A DNA stretch of 64,000 bases from Sphingomonas liriopis (GTDB lineage: Bacteria; Pseudomonadota; Alphaproteobacteria; Sphingomonadales; Sphingomonadaceae). The notes under the pieces were generated by a model. That model saw nothing but the letters and a program-made list of their open reading frames with translations. It was not told where the DNA came from and searched no databases. The position numbers and the translations under genes were made by a program. Positions 27,895 through 35,595 of this stretch are shown here, one piece after another. Where the stretch lies: contig NZ_JAMLDY010000009.1 of the NCBI RefSeq assembly GCF_024211255.1, forward strand, positions 62,001 through 126,000. Reading direction: 5' to 3'. Every line of letters starts with the position of its first letter. Positions within the stretch are counted from its first letter, which is position 1.

Positions 27895-28260
27895 ATGAAT
27901 GCGTTGATGAAGAAGGCAGGTCTGGGAATTGCCCTCGCCGCCACCGCGCTGACCGCGGCGGCGCCGGCGGAGGCGCAGCGCTGGGGCGGCTATCGCCACC
28001 ATCGCGGCGGCGGCGACGTCGCGGCGGGCGCGCTGCTCGGCGGGATCGTCGGGCTGGGGATCGGAGCGGCGGTCGCGAGCAGCAACCGCGACCGTTACTA
28101 CGACCGCGGCTATTATTACGATGCGCCGCCGCCGCGCGTCGTCTATCGCGACCGCTATTACGCGCCGCCGCCCCCGCCGCCGCGGGTGGTCGTGCGCGAG
28201 CGTTATTACGATTACGGATCGCGCTACGGCGACGGTTACGGATATGGCTACGGCTACTGA
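27895..28260 (+). CDS. secreted glycine-zipper and Tyr/Arg-rich small protein
   Basis: The 121-residue protein starts with a signal peptide (MKKAGLGIALAATALTAAAPAEAQ after MNAL), then a glycine-zipper-like segment (AAGALLGGIVGLGIGAAVASS) and a low-complexity tail of Tyr, Arg and Pro (DRYYDRGYYYDAPPP, VVYRDRYYAPPPPPP) ending GYGYGYGY. AGGAG at 27881-27885 sets ATG 27895. Such proteins are common, uncharacterised envelope components in sphingomonads; glycine zippers often insert in membranes. Its specific role is unknown. Confidence 0.8.
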   Translation: MNALMKKAGLGIALAATALTAAAPAEAQRWGGYRHHRGGGDVAAGALLGGIVGLGIGAAVASSNRDRYYDRGYYYDAPPPRVVYRDRYYAPPPPPPRVVVRERYYDYGSRYGDGYGYGYGY

Positions 28261-28356
28261 GCCGTCGGACAGTTTCGTCGGGAAGGCGGCGTGGGGCTTC
28301 GGCTCCGCGCCGCTTTTTCGTAGCGGGGCGGGAGCGTTGGCGTTAAGCGCAGCGGC

Positions 28357-28632
28357 ATGACCGATACGCCCCCCGACCGCCTGTCGACCGATCCCGCCAG
28401 CCCCTATTTCGACCAGCCCGCGCTGGAACGCGGCATCGGCATCCGCTTCAAGGGCGTCGAGCGCAAGGACGTCGAGGAATACGACCGTCCCGCGGGCTGG
28501 ATCCGCGTCGCGCTGGGCAAGAAGGTCGATCGCCATGGCCGGCCGCTGACGCTGAAGCTGTCGGGTGAGGTCGAGGCGTGGTTCGAACGGCCGGCCGCCG
28601 GTGCGGCGGGCGAGGACGACGCCGAGGGTTGA
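28357..28632 (+). CDS. DUF3297 family protein
   Basis: The 91-residue acidic protein TDTPPDRLSTDPASPYFD then RGIGIRFKGVERKDVEEYDRPAGWIRVALGKKVDRHGRPLTLKLSGEVEAWF is a complete member of DUF3297, a small conserved proteobacterial family without known function. The GIxFKG(V/K)ER, VEEYxxxxGWI and DRxGxPLTxKxxGxVEAWF patterns are all present. It stands alone, with a lower-GC noncoding stretch after it. Confidence 0.88.
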   Translation: MTDTPPDRLSTDPASPYFDQPALERGIGIRFKGVERKDVEEYDRPAGWIRVALGKKVDRHGRPLTLKLSGEVEAWFERPAAGAAGEDDAEG

Positions 28633-28639
28633 GGGTCGG

Positions 28640-28950
28640 CCCTTCAGCTGCTGCCCAGCCGGGCGACCCCCGCAGACGTTAGCAATTGACAAAGCAATGT
28701 CGTGGCATCACATATCCATCGTGATCGGGCTCTGCCGGATACGCCGAAGCTCCCTCACCAGGGTTTTGGTCCCGGCTCGTGTCGTCAGCAGCCACCATAC
28801 AGCCCTCACGGGTCTGTCTCGGGTGGCTTCGGCCTCGGTTAGCTGCCGGGTTTTGAGCGACGGAGATCGCAAGGCTAATCAACCTTTTGATAGGTTGGCT
28901 TGCAGAGATCATGCAATGGCGGTGACCACTCATATATGACTATGTACGGT
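28640..28950. other. lower-GC stretch without a recognised gene, possible small transcript
   Basis: This 310-base segment is clearly less GC-rich than its surroundings. It has TTGACA at 28686-28691 with ACATAT about 18 bases later (weak promoter-like), several small inverted repeats such as CAACCT/AGGTTG near 28881-28899, and it ends at the hairpin at 28951-28980. Short open frames exist on both strands, but none has a ribosome-binding site or recognisable family. It may be a small RNA gene, a remnant of an acquired element, or plain spacer. Confidence 0.3.
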
Positions 28951-28980
28951 GAAGCGGGAACGACAAGCTGTTCCCGCTTC
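28951..28980. terminator. perfect 11-bp hairpin between convergent units
   Basis: GAAGCGGGAAC (28951-28961) is exactly inverted as GTTCCCGCTTC (28970-28980) with an eight-base loop. It lies seven bases beyond the stop of the minus-strand operon ending at 28988. There is no long T-run on either side, so it may be a rho-aided or mutual terminator. Confidence 0.55.
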
Positions 28981-28987
28981 ATTGTCC

Positions 28988-29794
28988 TCACCCTTCCTTG
29001 AAGTCGTCGTTGATCCTCATATTGAGGTGAGTCGCCTGCGGGCTTACCACCTGTGTGCTGCCGTCGCAGAGGTGGAACAGCTTTGTCGCAAGACCATTGT
29101 CGGCCGTCAGGTCGAATTCAAACCGGGCGGCGACGGGCGCGCCGAACCGGAATGCGGCCTTGAGATCGCACGAGTAGGTGTCGGTGCAGCGCCGCACCGG
29201 ATGCCGGTCGCTATTCACCGTCGGCACGAATTGCAGATTGTGGACCTTCAGGCCGCGTCCACCGCGCTGCACCGTCACCTCCTTGTCGACCTTGGCGCCG
29301 AGATCGCTCGCGTCGCGATGGTAGATCTGCCGGAAGCGTGCGGCGAGGGCCTTGCTCGGCGTGTTGCGGGGCGGCAGCAGGAGCCTGCGTTCGCGGCAGG
29401 CCGCCAATCCCCGCGTGAAGCAGCGGGACGCCTCGTCGCGGAAATAATCCTGGACCAGCGTTGCCATGGGTTTGGCGGCGGCCGTGTTGTTGCGCCATTC
29501 CGAGGGAACCGGGACGCGGCGCAGCGCGGGGAAGAACGCCTCCGTTTCCAACTCCGCCGCGTCGGCGTCGAGGGCACTGATCAGCACCGAGGTCAGCCGC
29601 ACCTGACCGCGGGCCGTTGCCCGGTTCGCCGCGCACAGCGTCTGTCGGGCGAGGCGTTCGAAATAGCCGGCGGTCACCGTGTCGTCGGGCTTCACGACGA
29701 CGGCATCGATGCCGGTCGAGCGCAGCGTCGGCGCAAGCCGATCGACGACCTTGGGGTGGATGCCGCTGAAGACGGCGAGGCCGCGATCGATCAC
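28988..29794 (-). CDS. unrecognised protein, last gene of the ArsR operon
   Basis: The 268-residue protein, beginning with GTG in a GTGA overlap with the gene before it, is not one I recognise. It is soluble, with no signal peptide or membrane helix. The N-terminal part (VIDRGLAVFSGIHPKVVDRLAPTLRSTGIDAVVVKPDDTVTAGYFERLARQTLC) resembles an alpha/beta start, and the middle holds RDEASRCFTRGLAACRERRLLLPP. The C-terminal third contains paired Cys (RRCTDTYSCDLKAAFRF) and ends with a beta-rich stretch. Because it is tightly coupled to the two upstream genes, it very likely works with them. Confidence 0.7.
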   Translation of the reverse strand: MIDRGLAVFSGIHPKVVDRLAPTLRSTGIDAVVVKPDDTVTAGYFERLARQTLCAANRATARGQVRLTSVLISALDADAAELETEAFFPALRRVPVPSEWRNNTAAAKPMATLVQDYFRDEASRCFTRGLAACRERRLLLPPRNTPSKALAARFRQIYHRDASDLGAKVDKEVTVQRGGRGLKVHNLQFVPTVNSDRHPVRRCTDTYSCDLKAAFRFGAPVAARFEFDLTADNGLATKLFHLCDGSTQVVSPQATHLNMRINDDFKEG

Positions 29795-30564
29795 CGCGCC
29801 CCTGAACGTTCCAGCATGGCAAGGACGAGGTCGGCGGGAATGCTGATCCTGGCCAGTTCGTCACGACTGAGCAGATCGATGCCCTGCATGAAGGACGGAC
29901 GATCACCGGAACGGGTGGCGGGACGGCGTGACGGCTCGCCGGATGGATCGAGCCGCCCGGCCGGAGCGGGAGCGGCGCGATCGAACGTCAGCCGCTCGAC
30001 GGCGACGCCCGTGCGCCGACACCAGTTCTGGATCGCGTGATAGACCGCGGCACGCGAGGGGCGCGGTTCCCCCGATGGAGCCAGCGCCAGGTCGTCGGGC
30101 TCGATCGGCCAGGCGCCTGCGGGGGGCGGCGTATCGTGGCGCACGTCCCGCACTTCGGGATTGCCCGCCGCATTGAACACGACGTACCGGACATCCCCCT
30201 CGGCCAGCGCCGTCTGGAATCCCCGCCAGATGTCGCCCCAGAATTGCGGGACGTCGATCCGGTGGGAGCCGGCGTCGGTGCGGTCGTCATAGGACGTCTC
30301 GAGCTCGTCGTCGGCAATACCCACGGTCCTGTCCACCGGTGCGGCGCCGCCGCCCCGCCCCTTCATCGGCACGAGGCGAACCGAACCGCCCAGATGGCGC
30401 TGGATATAGCGTTTGAGGCCCAGCCCGCTTTCGTTCAGCACGGCCTTGGTGTCCGGCGTCAGCCGCATGCCGAGACGCGAGATGAGCAGCGGACGCCTGG
30501 CGCTGTCCCATTCGGCCAGCACTTCGCGCTCGATCTCCATGTTGGCGTCCTGTTGCGAAGTCAT
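29791..30564 (-). CDS. unrecognised protein with a possible LOTUS/OST-HTH-like N-terminus
   Basis: The 257-residue protein overlaps the ArsR gene by four bases (ATGA) and the next gene by four. Residues about 10-62 (EREVLAEWDSARRPLLISRL then GMRLTPDTKAVLNESGLGLK, RYIQRHLGGSVRLVPMKG) follow the helix, PLxxLGxxL, GxxLKxxL, V-strand layout of the small winged-helix fold known as LOTUS or OST-HTH, which binds RNA. That is a resemblance by eye, not a proven match. The middle includes FWGDIWRGFQTALAEGDVRYVVFNAAG and the C-terminus is polar. No catalytic motif is recognised. Confidence 0.65.
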   Translation of the reverse strand: MTSQQDANMEIEREVLAEWDSARRPLLISRLGMRLTPDTKAVLNESGLGLKRYIQRHLGGSVRLVPMKGRGGGAAPVDRTVGIADDELETSYDDRTDAGSHRIDVPQFWGDIWRGFQTALAEGDVRYVVFNAAGNPEVRDVRHDTPPPAGAWPIEPDDLALAPSGEPRPSRAAVYHAIQNWCRRTGVAVERLTFDRAAPAPAGRLDPSGEPSRRPATRSGDRPSFMQGIDLLSRDELARISIPADLVLAMLERSGAR

Positions 30565-30992
30565 CCCGTCGCCTTGCCCCCGTGCGCCGTCCGATGCGCC
30601 GGACCGCTGTCGCTACTGTCGCGCAAATCGGCGGAAGGGCAAGGGTCTTTGCCGCAGGGATCCGATCCGCCGGCGTCCGTCCGCCCCACCGCTCCCCAGC
30701 GGCCGGCGATGGCGTCGAGATAGCGACCGGCGGCATCGAGCGAGCCCGGGCGGTAGGTGTAATGGGTTTCGCGGCCGGTGCGGGTGACGGTGACGAGGCC
30801 GGCGTCTTCGAGGATGCGCAGATGCTTGGTGACGGCCTGGCGGGTCATGCCGGCGTTGGCGGACAGGCGCGCGATCGGGCGGGCGGTGCCGCTGCGCAGG
30901 GTGACGAGCAGCGCGAGCCGGGTGGGGTCGGCGAGGGCGGCGAACAAATGCGCGGCCTGGACGGGTTTGGGCATCGGTGGCGTCGGGGGCAT
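30561..30992 (-). CDS. ArsR-family transcriptional regulator
   Basis: The 143-residue protein has an ArsR-type winged helix at about residues 12-92: LFAALADPTRLALLVTLRSG, ARLSANAGMTRQAVTKHLRILEDAGLVTVTRTGRETHYTYRP. A 45-residue tail contains DPCGKDPCP, a closely spaced Cys pair that might bind metal, although the usual ArsR metal motif (CVC in the recognition helix) is absent. ATG 30992 or, six codons on, ATG 30974 may be the start. Its stop overlaps the next gene's ATG by four bases, and four identical-arm palindromes lie just upstream, so it probably represses its own three-gene operon. Confidence 0.9.
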   Translation of the reverse strand: MPPTPPMPKPVQAAHLFAALADPTRLALLVTLRSGTARPIARLSANAGMTRQAVTKHLRILEDAGLVTVTRTGRETHYTYRPGSLDAAGRYLDAIAGRWGAVGRTDAGGSDPCGKDPCPSADLRDSSDSGPAHRTAHGGKATG

Positions 30993-30998
30993 CGGGTG

Positions 30999-31100
30999 GC
31001 AACTCCGGGGTTGCGTTTGTGGCAACCGAATGGTTGCGTGGTGGGCAACCGGAATGTTGCTTATCCCAACGGACAAGGGAATTGGCAACTGTTGAGTTGC
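30999..31100. promoter_or_regulatory. array of four GCAAC-N6-GTTGC palindromes (probable operators)
   Basis: Four sites have exactly the arms GCAAC and GTTGC with six bases between them, at 30999-31014, 31022-31037, 31045-31060 and 31085-31100. Centre spacings are 23, 23 and 40 bases, so two to four helical turns. They stand immediately upstream of the minus-strand ArsR-type gene (start 30992). This is the expected place for an autoregulatory operator array. The inner six bases differ between copies, so the arms alone are conserved. Confidence 0.75.
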
Positions 31101-31123
31101 CGGGGCGTTTTTTGCGCTGTTCG

Positions 31124-31343
31124 TCATGCCGGACTCGTTCCGGCATCCACGGCGCCGCGTATCCCCTCGGCCGTTGGGTATGCCGCGGGGTGGACCCCGG
31201 AACAAGTCCGGGGTGACGGAGGAGTTGGATCAATGGCAACCCCGCTTCCACCGTCGTCACCCCAGCGAACGCTGGGGTCTTGTGTTTGGGAAGCGTGATG
31301 CGCGCCGCGAAAAGACCCCAGCGTTCGCTGGGGTGACGTGTGT
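31124..31343. repeat. two adjoining palindromic repeats (families E and F)
   Basis: A family E unit (CGTCATGCCGGACTCGTTCC to GGAACAAGTCCGGGGTGACG, 31124-31216), with one arm carrying the variant CATGCCGGAC, is followed by family F arms CACCCCAGCGAACGCTGGGG (31258) and CCCCAGCGTTCGCTGGGGTG (31318-31337). No gene lies here. A single family F arm recurs at 61662-61680. Confidence 0.75.
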
Positions 31344-31390
31344 TGTGGAAGGGCAGGCGGAAGGAGACGTCAGGGCGCGATTTGCCCCCC

Positions 31391-33247
31391 TTACGCCGCC
31401 TCCAGCGCCTCGGTCGCCTCGAGCCATGTCGCCTCCGCCGCTTCGATCTGCGCCTGCACGTCGGCGCGGCGTTTCATCAGGTCGCTCATCGCCAGCTTCG
31501 CGTAGCGGGGTTCGGCGGTCTTTGGGTCGAACATGGCGCGGTCGATGGCGTTGCGGTCGGTGGTGAGTCTGGCGATCTCCGCTTCGCACTCGCGGATCGC
31601 CTTGCGGCGGGCCTTGTCGGCGTCGCGGTCGATCGGCTTGGCCTTGTCCTTCTTGGCTGCCGATTTGCCCTTTGCCTCGGGCTGTTTGTCGCCGGCGAGG
31701 ACGAAGGCGATGTAATCGTCGAGGCTGCCGTCGAACTCCTTCGCGGTGCCGTTGTCGACCAGCACGAGGCGGTCGGCGGTCATCTCCAGCATGTGGCGGT
31801 CGTGGCTGACGAGCACGACGGCACCGGTGTAGGAATTGAGCGCCTGGATCAAAGCCTCGCGCGCGTCGACGTCGAGGTGGTTGGTCGGTTCGTCGAGGAT
31901 CAGCATGTGCGGCGCGTCGCGGGTGATGAGCGCCAGCGCGAGGCGTGCCTTTTCGCCGCCCGACATCTTGCCGACCTTGCCGACCGCCTTGTCGCCCGAG
32001 AAGCCGAAGCGGCCGAGCTGCGCGCGCACCGCGGCGGGGCTGGCGCCGCGCATGATGCGGGTCATGTGTTCCAAGGGCGTGTCGTCGGCGTCGAGCTCTT
32101 CCACCTGATATTGGGTGAAATAGCCGACCTTCATTTTACCGGATGCGTTCATTTCGCCGTCGAGCGGCGCCAGCTGCGCGGCGAGCAGGCGGGCGAGCGT
32201 GGTCTTGCCGTTGCCGTTGCGGCCCAGCAGCGCGACGCGGTCGTCGGGGTCGAGGCGCATGTTGAGACGCTTGAGGATCGGCGTTTCGCTATAGCCGACG
32301 CTCGCCATGTCGAGGGTGATGAGCGGCGGGCGCAGTTCCGACGGGTCCGGGAAGTCGAACGACAGCGAGGGATCGTTGGCGAGTTCGGCGATCGGCTGCA
32401 TCTTCGCCAGCATCTTCTGCCGGCTCTGCGCCTGTTTGGCGGTCGAGGCGCGCGCCGAATTGCGCGCGACGTAATCCTGCAGCTTGGCGCGCTGGATATC
32501 CTGGTTCGCCTTGGCGGCGGCGAGCTGCGCCATGCGTTCGGCGCGCTGGCGTTCGAAGCTGTCGTAGCCGCCCGGGTACAGCGTGATCTTGCCGTTCTGG
32601 AGGTGGAGGATGTGGTCGACGACGTTGTTGAGGAAGTCGCGTTCGTGGCTGACGACGACGATCGTCGCCTTGTAACTCACGAGGAAATCCTCGAGCCACA
32701 TCACGGCTTCGAGATCGAGGTGGTTCGAGGGTTCGTCGAGGAGCAGCAGGTCGGGCTGCGAGAAGAGCAGCGCGGCGAGCGCGACGCGCATCTTCCAGCC
32801 GCCCGAGAAGCTGTCGAGGGGGCGCTGCTGCATGTCCTCGTCGAAGCCGAGGCCCAAGAGGATCTGCGCGGCGCGCATCGGGGCGGTGTAGGCGTCGATC
32901 GCGATGAGGCGTTCGTAGACGTCGCCGAGGCGGTCGTGGTCCTCGGTGGTTTCCGATTCGAGCATCAGCGCGGCGCGTTCGGTGTCGGCGGCGAGCACGG
33001 TGTCGAAGGGGGTGGCGGTGCCGGAGGGGGCTTCCTGCGCGATATAGCCGAGGCGGGCGCCGCGCGGCATGTCGGCGGTGCCGTCGTCGGGTTCGAGCAT
33101 GCCGGCGATGACGCGGACGAGCGTCGACTTGCCGGCGCCGTTGCGGCCGATCAGCCCGACGCGGCTGCCGGGGGGCAGCGCCGCGGATGCGCCGTCGAGG
33201 ATCGTGCGGCCGCCGAGGCGCACGGTGATGCCGTTGAGGTTGAGCAT
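31391..33247 (-). CDS. ABC-F family ATPase (Uup/YheS-like)
   Basis: The 618-residue cytosolic protein has two ABC domains and no membrane part, hence ABC-F. Domain one: Walker A GRNGAGKST, signature FSGGWKMR, Walker B LLLLDEPSNHLD. The linker (about 235-310) is rich in Lys, Arg and Ala (SARASTAKQAQSRQKMLAKM). Domain two: GRNGNGKTT, MSGGEKAR, LILDEPTNHLD. A C-terminal coiled tail (KARRKAIRECEAEIARLTTD, about 530-615) follows. ABC-F proteins bind the ribosomal E site and help stalled translation, some giving antibiotic protection. Tail and linker fit the Uup/YheS subgroups, not a resistance subgroup. Confidence 0.94.
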   Translation of the reverse strand: MLNLNGITVRLGGRTILDGASAALPPGSRVGLIGRNGAGKSTLVRVIAGMLEPDDGTADMPRGARLGYIAQEAPSGTATPFDTVLAADTERAALMLESETTEDHDRLGDVYERLIAIDAYTAPMRAAQILLGLGFDEDMQQRPLDSFSGGWKMRVALAALLFSQPDLLLLDEPSNHLDLEAVMWLEDFLVSYKATIVVVSHERDFLNNVVDHILHLQNGKITLYPGGYDSFERQRAERMAQLAAAKANQDIQRAKLQDYVARNSARASTAKQAQSRQKMLAKMQPIAELANDPSLSFDFPDPSELRPPLITLDMASVGYSETPILKRLNMRLDPDDRVALLGRNGNGKTTLARLLAAQLAPLDGEMNASGKMKVGYFTQYQVEELDADDTPLEHMTRIMRGASPAAVRAQLGRFGFSGDKAVGKVGKMSGGEKARLALALITRDAPHMLILDEPTNHLDVDAREALIQALNSYTGAVVLVSHDRHMLEMTADRLVLVDNGTAKEFDGSLDDYIAFVLAGDKQPEAKGKSAAKKDKAKPIDRDADKARRKAIRECEAEIARLTTDRNAIDRAMFDPKTAEPRYAKLAMSDLMKRRADVQAQIEAAEATWLEATEALEAA

Positions 33248-33317
33248 GCGCGGGCCTGTAGCAGATGTTGCGGTGCAGCTAAAGCGGGGGGTGTTTGGGG
33301 GGGCGTCGTTCCGAAGA

Positions 33318-33456
33318 AGGGTGATTCACGCGAAGGCGCGAAGGCGCGAAGAGGTTGGCCCGGGCGGCGCCGTTTTTGCGCTTTTCGGAGGAGCGCCGAC
33401 GATCGCCTGCGGCGCTGTCCTCTTCGCGTCTTCGCGTCTTTGCGTGAATCTACAAC
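33318..33456. repeat. intergenic inverted repeat, family C
   Basis: Arms GCGAAGGCGCGAAGGCGCGA (from about 33332) and CTTCGCGTCTTCGCGTCTTT (to about 33443) flank a short region between the ABC-F gene and the XRE-family gene. The right arm runs up to the stop region of the XRE gene, which ends at 33450. Confidence 0.75.
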
Positions 33457-34013
33457 GTGCGGATCAAACGGGACGTCTGCGCTAACCAGGGCGGTGAGAC
33501 GACGGAGGTCGGGCGGGCGCCGGGGATGAGCGGCAGCAGGAGGAGGGTGTCGCCGTCGAGGCCGATGAGGCGGGCGAAGAGGAAGCGGCCGGCGGGGACG
33601 GGGAGGAGGACGTCGCGGTTGAGCGCCTGCGCGAAGGTGCTGGGCGTGCGCAGGTCGCACCAGATCGCGTCGCCGGCGCGATAGTCGCCGACGCTGCCGG
33701 TGACGGTGATCGCGATGCCGCCCGCGGTCGGTTGCGGCGGGACCAGCGTCAGCGCCGCGCGCGGGGCGTGCGCGCCGTCGGCGTCGAGCGTCGCGGCGAC
33801 GGGCAGCGTGGCGCGGTCGGGGAGGGTGACGAGGTCGGCGGGGGCGACCTCCAGCGCGGCGGCGATGCGGTTGAGCCAGGCGACCGAGACGGTGCGCGTG
33901 CCCGTCTCCAGCCGGCCAATCGTCTGCGCGGTCGTCGGGGGGACGCAGCGTAACGCGACGTCTTCGAGGGTGAGGCGCTTGGCGCGGCGTACTTCGCGGA
34001 TGGCGGTTATCAT
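33450..34013 (-). CDS. XRE-family helix-turn-helix regulator with C-terminal sensor-like domain
   Basis: The 187-residue protein has a Cro/CI helix-turn-helix at residues 3-62 (AIREVRRAKRLTLEDVALRC, TAQTIGRLETGTRTVSVAWLNRIAAALEV) and a C-terminal beta-rich part with AGDAIWCDLRTPSTFAQALNRDVLLPV and GRFLFARLIGLDGDTLLLLPLIPG. That second part resembles the peptidase-S24-type folds of phage-repressor-like regulators, but the Ser/Lys catalytic dyad is not evident. It is divergent from the DUF6456-like gene. The target is unknown. Confidence 0.82.
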   Translation of the reverse strand: MITAIREVRRAKRLTLEDVALRCVPPTTAQTIGRLETGTRTVSVAWLNRIAAALEVAPADLVTLPDRATLPVAATLDADGAHAPRAALTLVPPQPTAGGIAITVTGSVGDYRAGDAIWCDLRTPSTFAQALNRDVLLPVPAGRFLFARLIGLDGDTLLLLPLIPGARPTSVVSPPWLAQTSRLIRTL

Positions 34014-34098
34014 CGGGGTGTCCTAACCGGTGCGGTTATTTCTCTGTCCTACACCCGTGACGTTATGGCAAGCCCCCTGCCGAATCGAGGAGGGTGGC

Positions 34099-34530
34099 AT
34101 GCGCGAACTGGTGGAACGGAAGACGGGCGTCGGGCGGAGCGTGACGGTGAACGTGGGCGAGTCGCCCTTAGGGTGGCTGCGCGCGCGCGGGCTGGTCGAT
34201 GCGCGGCAGTTCGAGGCGGGGGAGCGGCTGCGCGGCGATTACGAGACGGCGTCGCTGGGGCCGCGGGTGACGATGCGCTGGGCGGCGCGGGTCGACGGCG
34301 GGGCGGGCGAGGGGCTCGACCCGACGACCGCGCAGATCGCGGCGAAGCGGCGCTTCGATGCGGCGCTGGGCGCGGCAGGGAGCGGGCTCGCCGATATCGC
34401 GTGGCGGGTGATCTGCGCGGGCGAGGGGCTGCCGGTGGCGGAGAAGGGGCTGGGCTGGCCGGCGCGCGCAGGAAAGCTGGTGCTGACGCTGGCGCTCGAC
34501 CGGCTGGCGGATCATTATCGTTTGCCCTAG
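34099..34530 (+). CDS. DUF6456-like conserved protein
   Basis: The 143-residue protein (SPLGWLRARGLVDARQFEAGERLRGDYETASLGPRVTMRWAARVD, then ATTAQIAAKRRFDAALGAAG-like here DPTTAQIAAKRRFDAALGA, and LGWPARAGKLVLTLALDRLADHY) matches a small alphaproteobacterial domain I associate with DUF6456. GAGGAGGGTGG precedes ATG 34099. It has no signal peptide. Related domains occur at the end of replication-initiator-like or helix-turn-helix proteins, so a DNA-linked role is possible but not shown here. Confidence 0.7.
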   Translation: MRELVERKTGVGRSVTVNVGESPLGWLRARGLVDARQFEAGERLRGDYETASLGPRVTMRWAARVDGGAGEGLDPTTAQIAAKRRFDAALGAAGSGLADIAWRVICAGEGLPVAEKGLGWPARAGKLVLTLALDRLADHYRLP

Positions 34531-34565
34531 GGACGGGAACATAAGCGGTCCAAGAGGCGGGTGAC

Positions 34566-35510
34566 GTGCGGTTCGATTTCGTGAAATGCCATGGGTCGGG
34601 CAACGACTTTCCGCTGATCGACGCGCGCGGGCTCGATCTCGCCGAGGCGCAATGGGCGGTGGTGGCGCGGGCGCTGGCCGACCGGCGCGGGCCGGTGGGG
34701 GGCGACGGGTTGCTGCTGCTCGGGCGGGGCACGGACGGTGCCGCGTTTTCGATGGCGATGTACAATTCGGATGGCAGCCAGGCGGAGACGTGCCTCAACG
34801 GCTTGCGCTGCGTCGCGCGGATGGGGTTCGAGGCGCTGGGGATCGACGCGGCGCGGGTACGGCTGAAGACGTCGTTCGCCGACGTGGTGCGCGATGGCGA
34901 GGTGGCGCCGGGGATCTATACGGTGCGCGAGACGGCGGGGCCGGCTGGGCTCGACGTCGCCGCCTGGCCGCTGCACGGCGCGGGGGAACGGATCGTCGAG
35001 GCGGTGGTGGCGCCGCTCGGCAGCGCGCGGGCGTTCACCGCGGTGGCGATGCCCAATCCGCATCTGGTGACCTTCGTCGATAGCGTCGACGAGGCGGAGC
35101 TGGTGGCGATCGGCGAGGCGTGCGAGGCGGCGCCGGACTGGTTGCCGAACCGCGCCAACGTGTCGTTCGCCGAGGTGCGTGGGGACGATCTGTTCGTGCG
35201 GACGTTCGAGCGCGGGGTGGGGCTGACCGACAGCTGCGGGAGCGCGATGGCGGCGTCGAGCTTCGCCGCCTGCCTGACCGGGCGGCTGGCGTATGACGCG
35301 CCGATCACCGTGTTCAACAAGGGCGGGCTGGTACGTGCGCGGGTGAGCCAAGACGCGATGGTCAGCCTGTCGGGCAATGCGACGTGGGAGTGGCATGGCT
35401 CGGTCGCGGTCGATCTGGAGACGGGGATGGCGGGCGACCTGATCGTCGCAGCCCACGCCGATGCCGAGATCGCCGCCTGGGCGCGGCTGGCGGAGGCGGC
35501 GAGCCGCTAG
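34566..35510 (+). CDS. dapF: diaminopimelate epimerase family protein with altered active-site loops
   Basis: The 314-residue protein has the two-domain DapF fold. Its signature stretches are FVKCHGSGNDFPLID, AMYNSDGSQAETCLNGLRCVARMG and ERGVGLTDSCGSAMAASSF. Both catalytic cysteines are kept (C of ETCLNG and C of DSCGSA), but normal DapF reads CGNG and CGTG at these spots, so substrate-binding glycines are changed. It may be a genuine but divergent DapF, which converts LL- to meso-diaminopimelate for lysine and peptidoglycan, or a paralogue with another racemase substrate. It starts with GTG 34566, 35 bases after the preceding gene. Confidence 0.82.
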   Translation: MRFDFVKCHGSGNDFPLIDARGLDLAEAQWAVVARALADRRGPVGGDGLLLLGRGTDGAAFSMAMYNSDGSQAETCLNGLRCVARMGFEALGIDAARVRLKTSFADVVRDGEVAPGIYTVRETAGPAGLDVAAWPLHGAGERIVEAVVAPLGSARAFTAVAMPNPHLVTFVDSVDEAELVAIGEACEAAPDWLPNRANVSFAEVRGDDLFVRTFERGVGLTDSCGSAMAASSFAACLTGRLAYDAPITVFNKGGLVRARVSQDAMVSLSGNATWEWHGSVAVDLETGMAGDLIVAAHADAEIAAWARLAEAASR

Positions 35511-35595
35511 CGACCAGCGCAGGCCGAACCCATATCACATGCGAGGGCGGCCGGTCGGCCGTATCCTCCGGTACGCTTTTTCGGACAATGACGAC

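Noticed and set aside
28640..28980. tmRNA, SRP RNA or RNase P RNA in the lower-GC stretch
   Set aside because: No tag-peptide reading frame, no SRP GGAAG-type loop and no RNase P core motif were found.
30999..31100. The four palindromes as a CRISPR array
   Set aside because: Units are only 16 bases, spacers are 6-24 bases and irregular, and no cas gene is near; position fits an operator array.
31340..33529. 729-codon frame antisense to the ABC-F gene
   Set aside because: The ABC-F gene has all ATPase motifs; the antisense frame has low-complexity content and runs through repeats at both ends.
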